The notes beneath the pieces are model-generated. The model had not been told where the DNA came from. It worked only from the letters and a program-made list of their open reading frames with translations, and made no database searches. DNA of 64,000 nucleotides from Gemmobacter nectariphilus DSM 15620. Its GTDB lineage: Bacteria > Pseudomonadota > Alphaproteobacteria > Rhodobacterales > Rhodobacteraceae. The stretch is from assembly GCF_000429765.1 (NCBI RefSeq), contig NZ_AUCM01000004.1, positions 186,001-250,000 of the forward strand. Reading direction: 5' to 3'. A program made the position numbers and the translations under genes. Positions 49,159 through 57,119 of this stretch are shown here, piece after piece. Each line of letters opens with the position of its first letter. Positions within the stretch are counted from its first letter, which is position 1.

Positions 49159-49944
49159 ATGCGGACTGTCGTTCTTCCCCTTGTGCTTGGCGCCGTGCTG
49201 GCGCTGCCTGTCGCGGCACCTGCCCAGCAAAGCTTTGGCGATACCGTGTCGGGCATCGCCCAGACCATGCTGCAACAGCAGATGGACCGCAGCGCCTTTG
49301 CCGATGCCCAGCGGCTGGATACGCCATCCGCCTATCAAAGCTATCTGATGCGCTACCCCAACGGGCTGCACAAGGCCGATGCCGAACAGGCCCTGCGCCG
49401 GCTGCTGCCGCCGGTCATGAACCCCGATCCCGGCCGGCCCGGGGTCTATCCGCCGCGCCCGGGCACCGATCCGGTCGCGCTCGAGGCTGCCATCGGCCTG
49501 AACCGGCTGGAAAAGACCGAGATTCAGCGCCAGCTGACCGATCTGGGCTATGACACGCGCGGGGCGGACGGGCTTTGGGGCACCAATACCCGCGCCGCGA
49601 TCGCCCGCTGGCAGGCGGCGAACCGCCAGCCCCAGACCGGCTATGTCACGCGCGAGCAGCTGCGCCAGATTGCCGAACAGCACAACCGCCTTGCGCCCGT
49701 GCGCCCCGGCCCAGGCAGCAGCGCCGAACAGGCGGAAAAGGCGCTGGACCTGGCCCCGGCCGAGCGGCGCGAGATCCAGTTGCGCCTGACCTTGCTGGGG
49801 CACAGCACCCAGGGGACCAACGGCAGTTTCGGCCCGCTGACCCGCAGCGCCATTGCCGACTGGCAGCGCAAGCAGGGCGATCCGGCCACCGGCTACATGA
49901 CCGCCGATCAGGTGCGCAAGCTGCAACGCCAGACCGGCGGCTGA
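49159..49944 (+). CDS. Exported peptidoglycan-binding domain protein
   Basis: This 261-residue protein has a signal peptide (about 1-22, VVLPLVLGAVLALPVAAPAQ). A helical/SPOR-less region with DTPSAYQSYLMRYPNGLHKA follows, and then two PG_binding_1 domains (about 115-165 with IQRQLTDLGYDTRGADGLWG, and about 195-258 with IQLRLTLLGHSTQGTNGSFG). Each ends in a conserved Ala-Ile-xx-Trp-Gln segment. It probably binds cell-wall glycan in the periplasm. No catalytic domain is seen. Confidence 0.85.
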   Translation: MRTVVLPLVLGAVLALPVAAPAQQSFGDTVSGIAQTMLQQQMDRSAFADAQRLDTPSAYQSYLMRYPNGLHKADAEQALRRLLPPVMNPDPGRPGVYPPRPGTDPVALEAAIGLNRLEKTEIQRQLTDLGYDTRGADGLWGTNTRAAIARWQAANRQPQTGYVTREQLRQIAEQHNRLAPVRPGPGSSAEQAEKALDLAPAERREIQLRLTLLGHSTQGTNGSFGPLTRSAIADWQRKQGDPATGYMTADQVRKLQRQTGG

Positions 49945-49968
49945 CCTTCGGGCGGGGATCGGGTATTT

Positions 49969-49988
49969 CGGTATGCAATCGCATACCG
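49969..49988. promoter_or_regulatory. Perfect inverted repeat upstream of icd (operator candidate)
   Basis: CGGTATGC, spacer AATC, GCATACCG (8-4-8), 71 bases before the icd start. The form resembles operators of GntR-type regulators (GTATGC/GCATAC), but the binding protein is unknown. Confidence 0.6.
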
Positions 49989-50058
49989 GACTTCCCAAAT
50001 CGCTGCGGGTGCGATAAGACGCGCGCAGCGAATCCTCCAACCGGAAAGGGCGGCACGA

Positions 50059-51273
50059 ATGAGCAAGATCAAGGTGGCAAACCCCATCGTCGAGATGGAC
50101 GGCGATGAAATGACCCGGATCATCTGGGACTTCATCAAGAAGAAACTGATCCTGCCCTACCTGGACGTTGACCTGCTGTATTACGATCTTGGCATCGAAG
50201 AGCGGGACCGCACCAACGACCAGATCACCATCGACGCGGCCAACAAGACCAAAGAGGTCGGCGTTGCGGTGAAATGTGCCACCATCACCCCCGATGAGGC
50301 TCGGGTCGAGGAATTCGGCCTCAAGCAGATGTGGAAGTCGCCCAACGGCACCATCCGCAACATCCTTGGCGGCGTGATCTTCCGCGAGCCGATCATCTGC
50401 AAGAACGTGCCGCGTCTGGTGCCGGGCTGGACCCAGCCGATCGTCGTCGGCCGTCATGCCTTTGGTGACCAGTACCGCGCGACCGACTTCCGCTTCCCCG
50501 GCAAGGGCAAGCTGACGATCAAGTTCGTCGGTGAAGACGGCACCGTGATCGAGCGTGACGTGTTCGACGCCCCCGGCGCCGGCGTGACCATGGCGATGTA
50601 CAATCTGGACCAGTCGATCATCGACTTCGCCCGGTCCTCGATGAACTATGGTCTGCTCAAGGGCTGGCCGGTGTATCTGTCGACCAAGAACACCATCCTC
50701 AAGGCCTATGACGGCCGCTTCAAGGATCTGTTCCAGAAGGTCTATGAGGAAGAGTTCGCCGACAAGTTCAAGGCTGCCGGCATCACCTATGAACACCGCC
50801 TGATCGACGACATGGTCGCCTCGGCGCTGAAATGGTCGGGCGGCTATGTCTGGGCCTGCAAGAACTATGACGGCGATGTGCAGTCGGATACCGTCGCGCA
50901 GGGCTTTGGCTCGCTGGGCCTGATGACCTCGGTGCTGATGACGCCCGATGGCAAGACGGTCGAGGCCGAGGCCGCCCACGGCACCGTGACCCGCCACTTC
51001 CGCGAACATCAGAAGGGCAAGGAAACCTCGACCAACTCGATCGCCTCGATCTACGCCTGGACGGGCGGCCTCAAGCACCGCGCCAAGCTGGATGGCAACG
51101 AGGCGCTGATGACCTTTGCCTCGACGCTGGAAAAGGTGACCGTGCAGACGGTCGAAGACGGCTTCATGACCAAGGATCTGGCGCTGCTGGTCGGCCCGGA
51201 ACAGAAGTGGCTCTCGACCATGGGCTATCTGGAAAAGGTCGACGAATACCTGAACAAGGCGCTCAAGGGCTGA
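50059..51273 (+). CDS. icd: NADP-dependent isocitrate dehydrogenase
   Basis: This 404-residue enzyme of the homodimeric (eukaryotic-like) NADP-IDH type makes 2-oxoglutarate in the TCA cycle. It shows [20 protein letters not shown], the phosphorylation-loop-like [12 protein letters not shown], metal-binding [15 protein letters not shown] and [17 protein letters not shown], and the NADP region [20 protein letters not shown] upstream serves as ribosome-binding site. It is a single gene with an operator-like palindrome upstream and a terminator downstream. Confidence 0.96.
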   Translation: MSKIKVANPIVEMDGDEMTRIIWDFIKKKLILPYLDVDLLYYDLGIEERDRTNDQITIDAANKTKEVGVAVKCATITPDEARVEEFGLKQMWKSPNGTIRNILGGVIFREPIICKNVPRLVPGWTQPIVVGRHAFGDQYRATDFRFPGKGKLTIKFVGEDGTVIERDVFDAPGAGVTMAMYNLDQSIIDFARSSMNYGLLKGWPVYLSTKNTILKAYDGRFKDLFQKVYEEEFADKFKAAGITYEHRLIDDMVASALKWSGGYVWACKNYDGDVQSDTVAQGFGSLGLMTSVLMTPDGKTVEAEAAHGTVTRHFREHQKGKETSTNSIASIYAWTGGLKHRAKLDGNEALMTFASTLEKVTVQTVEDGFMTKDLALLVGPEQKWLSTMGYLEKVDEYLNKALKG

Positions 51274-51295
51274 GAGCCGGGGCGATGAACATCGG

Positions 51296-51322
51296 GGGGG
51301 CGTGCCACGGCGCGCCCCCTTT
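51296..51322 (+). terminator. Terminator of icd
   Basis: GGGGGCGTGC, loop CACG, GCGCGCCCCC followed by TTT, a stem of about ten pairs with one G-T, 23 bases past the stop. The rest of the gap to 51619 (about 300 bases) is GC-rich and I see nothing in it. Confidence 0.75.
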
Positions 51323-51619
51323 GCATTGCGGCGTCCGGCGGTCGACCGGACCGGGATTGCGCAGGCGTCCGGCGTGATCGACCGGGCCGGCCGGACAGAT
51401 CGCGCCGGGGCGGCTGCGCCGATGTCATGCCCCGCGCAGGATCGGCGGCCGATGGCGCCAGTTGCACCGGCAACTCAGCTGGACGCCCCCGCCCGTCTGA
51501 TGCCCCGTCCCCGCAGGGGCGTCCGCCTTGCCCCAGTCGCGGCCGGCCCTGCGGGGGGCGGGGCATTGCAGAGCGGCCCGTTTCATGCTGCATGGCGCGC
51601 GAAAGACCACGAGGCCGTC

Positions 51620-52222
51620 ATGACCGATCCCGATACCCATTCCCTGCTGGAAGACGCCCAGGGCATTGCCTATGGCACCACGATGGCCGCCTTTGGCATG
51701 ATCGTGCTGACTCATCTGGGGCTGGTGACGGGGCAGACGGCGGGGCTGGCGGTGCTGATCGCCTATGCCACCGGCTGGGGCTTTGGCCCGGTGTTCTTTG
51801 TCATCAACATTCCGTTCTATGCGCTGGGGCTGTGGCGGATGGGCTGGCGGTTCACGCTCAAGACCTTTGTCTCGGTGGCGGCGCTGTCGGGGCTGACCAT
51901 GGTGATGCCGGGCTGGGTCAGCTTTGCACAGCTGAACCCGGTGTTCGGCGCGGTGCTGTTCGGGCTGGCGTCGGGGTCGGCGCTGCTGGCGCTGTTCCGG
52001 CATGGGGCAAGCCTTGGCGGCGTCGGCATCCTGGCGCTGCTGCTGCAAGACCGGCTGGGCTGGCGCGCGGGATGGGTGCAGCTGGGATTCGATGCGGTGC
52101 TGTTCGCGGCGGCGCTGCTGATCTTGCCGCTTTCCGCCGTTGCCTACAGTTTCATCGGTGCGCTGGTGGTCAATCTGGTGATTGCCATAAATCACCGCAG
52201 GGACCGCTATATCGCGGCCTGA
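51620..52222 (+). CDS. YitT family membrane protein (first of a tandem pair)
   Basis: This 200-residue protein has five to six hydrophobic segments, such as GTTMAAFGMIVLTHLGLVTG, GPVFFVINIPFYALGLWRMG and NPVFGAVLFGLASGSALLAL, and the YitT-family (DUF161) block TGQTAGLAVLIAYATGWGFG. It is shorter than Bacillus YitT because the C-terminal DUF2179 domain is absent. Function unknown. It is about 40 percent identical by eye to the next gene, with shared ends such as INHRRDRY/MNHRRDWY. Confidence 0.85.
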   Translation: MTDPDTHSLLEDAQGIAYGTTMAAFGMIVLTHLGLVTGQTAGLAVLIAYATGWGFGPVFFVINIPFYALGLWRMGWRFTLKTFVSVAALSGLTMVMPGWVSFAQLNPVFGAVLFGLASGSALLALFRHGASLGGVGILALLLQDRLGWRAGWVQLGFDAVLFAAALLILPLSAVAYSFIGALVVNLVIAINHRRDRYIAA

Positions 52223-52265
52223 CCGCCATGCGGCAGGGGCAATCCTGCCATGCGACCAATCGAAA

Positions 52266-52288
52266 ATGCGTCAGCAATATTGACGCAT
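52266..52288. promoter_or_regulatory. Perfect inverted repeat upstream of the second yitT-like gene
   Basis: ATGCGTCA, spacer GCAATAT, TGACGCAT (8-7-8), 48 bases before the start codon at 52337. It is likely an operator or overlaps the promoter. The regulator is unknown. Confidence 0.6.
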
Positions 52289-52336
52289 ATGCTGCGCTGC
52301 AACATCTTGCTGGCATCCCCCATCCCCGAGGATGTC

Positions 52337-52954
52337 ATGACCGCCAGTGCCGTTCCCACGACCCCGCGCTATAGCCGCCTTGAAGACGTTCAGGGCCTTG
52401 TCATCTCGATCATCGAGGGGGCCTTTGGCATCATGCTGCTACGATCGGCAGGGCTGATGACGGGGGGCACGGCAGGGCTCGCGCTGCTGCTGTCCTATGC
52501 CATGGGCTGGGGCTTTGGCCTGACCTTCTTTGCGGTCAACCTGCCGTTCTATGGCTTTGCCTGGTGGAAGCGCGGCCCGGTCTTTGCCATCAAGAGCTTC
52601 ATCGCCGTCACCGCCGTCTCGCTGCTGGCCGAAGTGCTGCCGGACTATCTGACGCTCAGCTATCTGCACCCCGGGGTGGCCGCGGTGCTGTTCGGCGTGA
52701 TCGCCGGGGTGGGCATCCTGGGGCTGTTCCGCCACGGATCCAGCCTGGGGGGCGTGACCATCGTGGCGGTGGTGGTTCAGGACGCCACGGGCATTCGCGC
52801 CGGATGGGTGCAGATGGGCTGGGATCTGGCGCTGTTCGCGGTCGCCTTCTTTGTCCTGCCGCTGCCACAGGTGATGTGGTCGCTGGTCGGCGCGGCCATC
52901 CTGTCGTTTGTTCTGGCGATGAACCACCGCCGCGACTGGTATCTTCCCGGCTAA
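52337..52954 (+). CDS. YitT family membrane protein (second of a tandem pair)
   Basis: This 205-residue membrane protein has the same layout as its neighbour: EGAFGIMLLRSAGLMTGGTA, YAMGWGFGLTFFAVNLPFYG, GVAAVLFGVIAGVGILGLFR and HGSSLGGVTIVAVVVQD. ATG 52337 is preceded by CCCGAGGATG. It has its own upstream palindrome, so it may be regulated apart from the first copy. The pair looks like an old tandem duplication. Confidence 0.85.
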   Translation: MTASAVPTTPRYSRLEDVQGLVISIIEGAFGIMLLRSAGLMTGGTAGLALLLSYAMGWGFGLTFFAVNLPFYGFAWWKRGPVFAIKSFIAVTAVSLLAEVLPDYLTLSYLHPGVAAVLFGVIAGVGILGLFRHGSSLGGVTIVAVVVQDATGIRAGWVQMGWDLALFAVAFFVLPLPQVMWSLVGAAILSFVLAMNHRRDWYLPG

Positions 52955-53013
52955 GTCTGGCCAATCCCGCCTCGCTCGTGTATGCGCGGCACCGCAGCAT
53001 TCAGGGCGAACAT

Positions 53014-54834
53014 ATGGACATCCGCAACATCGCGATCATCGCGCACGTCGACCATGGCAAGACCACGCTGGTGGACGAGCTTCTCAAACAGTCCGGCACC
53101 TATCGGGAAAACCAGCAGGTGACCGAACGGGCGATGGACAGCAACGACATCGAACGAGAGCGCGGGATCACCATCCTTGCCAAGGCGACCTCGGTCGAAT
53201 GGAAGGGCGTGCGGATCAACATCGTCGACACGCCCGGCCACGCCGACTTCGGCGGCGAGGTGGAGCGGATCCTCAGCATGGTCGATGGCGTCTGCCTGCT
53301 GGTCGACGCGGCCGAAGGCCCGATGCCGCAGACCAAATTCGTGCTGACCAAGGCACTGGCGCTTGGCCTGCGGCCGATCGTGGTGCTGAACAAGGTCGAC
53401 AAGCCCGATGCCGAACCCGACCGCGCCCTGGACGAGGTGTTCGACCTGTTCGCCAACCTGGGTGCAAGCGACGAACAGCTTGATTTCCCGCATCTCTATG
53501 CCTCGGGCCGTGCCGGCTGGGCGGATGTGGATCTGGACGGCCCGCGCAAGGATCTGTCGGCGCTGTTCGATCTGGTGCTGCGCCATGTGCCGCCGCCCAA
53601 GCAGCAATCGCGCACCGACGAGCCCTTCCGCATGCTGGCGACCACGCTGTCGGCCGACCCGTTCGTCGGCCGCCTGCTGACGGGCCGGGTGGAATCGGGC
53701 AAGCTGGCGGTGGGCGCGTCGCTCAAGGCGCTGACCCGCACCGGCGAGCGGATCGAGCAGTTCCGCGTGACCAAGATCCTCGCCTTCCGCGGCCTTGCCC
53801 AGACCGCCATCGACGAGGCGGTTGCGGGCGATATCGTGACGCTGGCCGGCATGACCAAGGCCACCGTGGCCGACACGCTGTGCGCTCCCGAGGTGGATAC
53901 CGCGCTGCCCGCCCAGCCGATCGACCCGCCGACCATCTCGGTCACCTTCGGCATCAACGATTCGCCCCTGGCGGGCCGCGATGGCAACAAGGTGCAGTCG
54001 CGCGTGATTCGCGAACGCCTGTTCAAGGAGGCGGAATCGAACGTCGCCATCCGCATCGAGGACACGCCGGGCGGCGAGGCCTTCATCGTCTCGGGCCGGG
54101 GCGAATTGCAGATGGGCGTGCTGATCGAGAACATGCGCCGCGAAGGGTTCGAGCTGTCGATCTCGCGCCCGCGCGTGATCATGAAGGACGAAGACGGCCA
54201 GCGCATGGAGCCGGTCGAGGAAGTCATCATCGACGTCGATGACGAATACACCGGCGCGGTGATCGACAAGCTGACCGGCGAGCGCAAGGGCGAACTGGTC
54301 GAGATGAAACCGGCCGGCGCTGGCAAGACCCGGATCGTCGCACATGTGCCCTCGCGCGGGCTGATCGGCTATCATGGCCAGTTCCTGACCGACACGCGCG
54401 GCTCGGGCGTGCTGAACCGCATCTTCCATGGCTGGGTGCCGCACAAGGGCGCGATCCAGGGCCGCCGCCAGGGCGTTCTGATCAGCATGGAAAACGGCGT
54501 CTCGGTCGCTTACGCGCTGTGGAACCTCGAAGAGCGTGGCAAGCTGTTCATCGGTGCGCAGGAACAGGTCTACGAGGGCATGATCATCGGCGAGCATTCG
54601 CGCGACAACGATCTGGAAGTGAACCCGCTCAAGGGCAAGAAGCTGACCAACGTGCGTGCCTCGGGCACGGACGAGGCCGTGCGCCTGACGACGCCGGTGC
54701 GCATGAGCCTTGAAGAGTCGATCGCCTATATCGACGATGACGAACTGGTCGAGGTGACGCCCAAGATCATCCGCCTGCGCAAGCGCTATCTCGACCCGCA
54801 CGAGCGCAAGCGTCAGGCCCGCAGCGAAGGCTGA
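53014..54834 (+). CDS. typA: Translational GTPase TypA/BipA
   Basis: This 606-residue ribosome-associated GTPase acts in 50S assembly and stress adaptation. The G domain has G1 [10 protein letters not shown]2/switch [11 protein letters not shown]3 [13 protein letters not shown] and G4 [13 protein letters not shown]-like domains II, III and V follow, and then the BipA C-terminal domain with [19 protein letters not shown] and [20 protein letters not shown]. The ATG at 53014 gives [15 protein letters not shown], the family N-terminus. Confidence 0.97.
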   Translation: MDIRNIAIIAHVDHGKTTLVDELLKQSGTYRENQQVTERAMDSNDIERERGITILAKATSVEWKGVRINIVDTPGHADFGGEVERILSMVDGVCLLVDAAEGPMPQTKFVLTKALALGLRPIVVLNKVDKPDAEPDRALDEVFDLFANLGASDEQLDFPHLYASGRAGWADVDLDGPRKDLSALFDLVLRHVPPPKQQSRTDEPFRMLATTLSADPFVGRLLTGRVESGKLAVGASLKALTRTGERIEQFRVTKILAFRGLAQTAIDEAVAGDIVTLAGMTKATVADTLCAPEVDTALPAQPIDPPTISVTFGINDSPLAGRDGNKVQSRVIRERLFKEAESNVAIRIEDTPGGEAFIVSGRGELQMGVLIENMRREGFELSISRPRVIMKDEDGQRMEPVEEVIIDVDDEYTGAVIDKLTGERKGELVEMKPAGAGKTRIVAHVPSRGLIGYHGQFLTDTRGSGVLNRIFHGWVPHKGAIQGRRQGVLISMENGVSVAYALWNLEERGKLFIGAQEQVYEGMIIGEHSRDNDLEVNPLKGKKLTNVRASGTDEAVRLTTPVRMSLEESIAYIDDDELVEVTPKIIRLRKRYLDPHERKRQARSEG

Positions 54835-54841
54835 CCCGCGT

Positions 54842-54956
54842 ACTCCCGCACCCTTGCTCCGCACCCGAGGGTGCGGCCCAAAGCTTTGGGCCGGGCGCCG
54901 CGCGTTCCGCGCGGCGTGCCTCCGGCGGGGGTATTTGGAAAAAGGCAAAGCAGATC
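54842..54956 (+). repeat. Composite repeat with three perfect hairpins behind typA
   Basis: Starts ACTCCCGCACCCTTG. It then has stem CCGCACC/GGTGCGG (54859-54876), the 20-bp palindrome CGGCCCAAAGCTTTGGGCCG (54874-54893), stem CGCCGCGCG/CGCGCGGCG (54896-54916), and ends GCCTCCGGCGGGGGTATTTG then GAAAAAGGCAAAG. It begins 7 bases after the typA stop, and an inverted copy lies behind cobT. Confidence 0.8.
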
Positions 54957-54992
54957 GGGCGCGGGCCCCATGTCGGCAAAGCTCGGAATTTT

Positions 54993-55235
54993 GTTTTGCC
55001 TTTTTTCAAATACCCATCTGTCCTGTATGCCGGGCGCTGTCTGCCCTCAGGTGCAGGCCATCAGGCGTGCCAGGCATTCATTGGTTAGCCAGGCAGGTCG
55101 AGCATGTCATTCTCGCAAAGTGATAGGAGAGGCTTCACGGTGGTCCCGTGATTCGGCGAAGGCCGTGGCCCGCGCCGCGCCATCGCGCGGCGCCCGGCCC
55201 AAAGCCTTGTGCCGCCCCTTGGGGCGGTTCAAGGG
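54993..55235 (-). repeat. Mirrored composite repeat behind cobT
   Basis: Read on the minus strand from 55235: CACTCCCGCACCCTTGAACC, stem CCGCCCC/GGGGCGG, CAAGGCTTTGGGCCGGGCGC, then stem CGCCGCGC/GCGCGGCG-like arms at 55172-55191. A separate GATGGGTATTTG/AAAAAAGGCAAAA tail lies at 54993-55020. It begins about 17 bases after the cobT stop. The whole gap 54835-55251 (417 bases) holds only these repeats. Confidence 0.75.
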
Positions 55236-55251
55236 TGCGGGAGTGCCTCGG

Positions 55252-56256
55252 TCACGCTTCGGAGACGCCGGCCTCGGCAAAGGTTGCCATGCCCGAATGG
55301 CAGGCGATCGCGCCTTGGAGGATGCCGATCGCCAGCGCCGCGCCCGAGCCTTCGCCCAGTCGCAGGTCCAGCGCCAGCAGCGGCGTCTTGTCCAGGTGGG
55401 CCAGCAGGCGGCCATGGCCGGGCTCTTGCGAGACATGGGCCGCAACGCAATGATCGAGGGCGCCGGGACGGGCGGTTTCCAGCACGGCCGCCGCCGCCGT
55501 ACAGATGAACCCGTCAAGAAGCACCGGGATGCGCAACGCCCGTGCGCGGGCGATGGCGCCGGTCATCGCGGCCAGTTCGCGCCCGCCAAGGCGGCGCAGC
55601 ACCTCGAGCGGGTCTGCGTCCGCATGGAGGGCCAGCCCGCGTGCCACGACATCGGCCTTGCGCGCCAGGCCCGCATCGTCCAGTCCCGTGCCCCGGCCGG
55701 TCCAGTCCTGCGCTGTGCCGCCCATCAGGGCCAGGGCAATCGCGGCGGCCGAGGTGGTGTTGCCGATGCCCATCTCGCCCACGACCAGCAGGTCCGCCGC
55801 CGGATCGACCGCGTCCCAGCCAGCAGACAGGGCCGCGGCGCAGTCGGCCTCGGTCATCGCGGGGCCTTGGGTGAAATCCATCGTCGGGCGGTCCAGATCC
55901 AGCGGCACGACCGACATCGAGGCCCCGAAGCTGCGCGCGAGCTGGTTGATCGCAGCGCCCCCGGCCTGAAAATTGGCGACCATCTGGACCGTCACTTCGG
56001 GCGGAAAGGCCGAAACGCCTTGTGCCACCACGCCATGATTGCCGGCAAAGATCACCACTTGCGGGCGCTCCAGCTTGGGGCGCGGGTTCCCTCGCCAGCC
56101 GGCATACCAGATCGCCAGCTCCTCCAGCCGCCCCAGCGCCCCCGGCGGTTTGGTCAGCTGGCCGTTGCGGGCCTGTGCCCCGGCGATGGCGTCCGGATCG
56201 GGGCCGGGCATCGCGCTCAGGGCTGCGGCGAACTGGGCGAGGGTGGTGAAGGTCAT
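55252..56256 (-). CDS. cobT: Nicotinate-nucleotide-dimethylbenzimidazole phosphoribosyltransferase CobT
   Basis: This 334-residue enzyme makes alpha-ribazole 5'-phosphate for the lower ligand of cobalamin. It shows [71 protein letters not shown] and a C-terminal [17 protein letters not shown] that holds the catalytic Glu region. It is divergent from cobS across 76 bases. No B12 riboswitch is visible in that short gap. Confidence 0.95.
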   Translation of the reverse strand: MTFTTLAQFAAALSAMPGPDPDAIAGAQARNGQLTKPPGALGRLEELAIWYAGWRGNPRPKLERPQVVIFAGNHGVVAQGVSAFPPEVTVQMVANFQAGGAAINQLARSFGASMSVVPLDLDRPTMDFTQGPAMTEADCAAALSAGWDAVDPAADLLVVGEMGIGNTTSAAAIALALMGGTAQDWTGRGTGLDDAGLARKADVVARGLALHADADPLEVLRRLGGRELAAMTGAIARARALRIPVLLDGFICTAAAAVLETARPGALDHCVAAHVSQEPGHGRLLAHLDKTPLLALDLRLGEGSGAALAIGILQGAIACHSGMATFAEAGVSEA

Positions 56257-56332
56257 GGTCTTGTCCGTCTGTTCCGTCTTGTGCCATGGCTAGCGCCAGC
56301 GGGCGACCGGCGCCAGAGCGAAGGGACAGGCA

Positions 56333-57070
56333 ATGCAGGACAACGGGGCCGGGCCGCTGTGGCTGGGCGATCTGCGCGGGGCCTTTGGGCTGTTGACCCG
56401 GCTGCCGCTGGGCGGGCCGGGGCGCGGGGCGGCGGGGTGCTGGGCCTGGCCGGTGGCGGGGGCCGTGGTGGGCGCCCTCGGGGCCGTCGCGGGCTGGGGC
56501 GCGCTGGCGCTTGGCCTGCCGGCCGGGTGGGCGGCGGCGCTGGCGCTGGCCGTTCAGGCCATGGCCACGGGCGGGCTGCACGAGGATGGGCTGGCCGATA
56601 CCTTCGATGGCCTGATGGGCGGGCGTGACCCCGCGCGGCGGCTGGAGATCATGCGCGACAGCCGGATCGGATCGTTCGGGGCGCTGGCGCTGATGCTGGT
56701 GCTGCTGGCGCGCTGGTCGGCGCTGGTGGTGATCTTGCCGATTGCGCCATGGGTGCTGATTGCGGCGGCGGCGGCCAGTCGGGCAGTGATGCCGGTGCTG
56801 ATGGCCGCCATGCCCCCCGCCCGCCCCGATGGCCTGTCGCGCCTGATGGGGCGGCCCACGGCCCTGCAGGCGGGGCTGGCGGTTATGGTGGCGCTGGTGC
56901 CGCTGGCGATCTTCGGGCCGCTGGCGGCGCTGATCGCCGTTCCGCTGCTGCTCTTGGCGCTGGGGCAGTGGGCCAGGGCGCGCATCGGCGGGCAGACCGG
57001 CGACATCCTGGGCGCCGCCCAGCAGCTGACCGAGGCGCTGACCTTGGGATTTCTTGCCGCGACCCCTTGA
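56333..57070 (+). CDS. cobS: Adenosylcobinamide-GDP ribazoletransferase CobS
   Basis: This 245-residue polytopic inner-membrane enzyme joins adenosylcobinamide-GDP and alpha-ribazole to give adenosylcobalamin (phosphate). It has an N-terminal LGDLRGAFGLLTRLPLG, the active-site motif GLHEDGLADTFDGLMGGRDPARRLEIMRDSRIGSFG-type block (about residues 80-115, with Asp-rich HEDGLADTFDG), and helices through the rest. It works with CobT, encoded divergently. Its stop TGA at 57068-57070 lies inside the -35 of the copA promoter. Confidence 0.94.
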   Translation: MQDNGAGPLWLGDLRGAFGLLTRLPLGGPGRGAAGCWAWPVAGAVVGALGAVAGWGALALGLPAGWAAALALAVQAMATGGLHEDGLADTFDGLMGGRDPARRLEIMRDSRIGSFGALALMLVLLARWSALVVILPIAPWVLIAAAAASRAVMPVLMAAMPPARPDGLSRLMGRPTALQAGLAVMVALVPLAIFGPLAALIAVPLLLLALGQWARARIGGQTGDILGAAQQLTEALTLGFLAATP

Positions 57071-57097
57071 CCTTCCCGTGACTGGAAGGTCCATCTG
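57067..57097 (+). promoter_or_regulatory. CueR-type operator/promoter of copA
   Basis: ACCTTCC (57070-57076), 7-base spacer, GGAAGGT (57084-57090): a perfect dyad with the same spacing as the E. coli copA site. The -35 is TTGACC (57067-57072). A weak -10 (CATCTG, 57092-57097) lies 19 bases on, the long spacing typical of MerR-family promoters. Confidence 0.88.
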
Positions 57098-57119
57098 GTG
57101 GGGGGAAAGGATACCCGCC

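Noticed and set aside
54835-55251. Insertion-sequence remnant bounded by inverted repeats
   Set aside because: The mirrored copies fit the two genes' 3' ends, and no transposase fragment lies between them. I therefore treat them as 3'-associated repeats.
56257-56332. Cobalamin riboswitch between cobT and cobS
   Set aside because: The gap is 76 bases, too short for a B12 riboswitch, and no B12-box-like sequence is visible.
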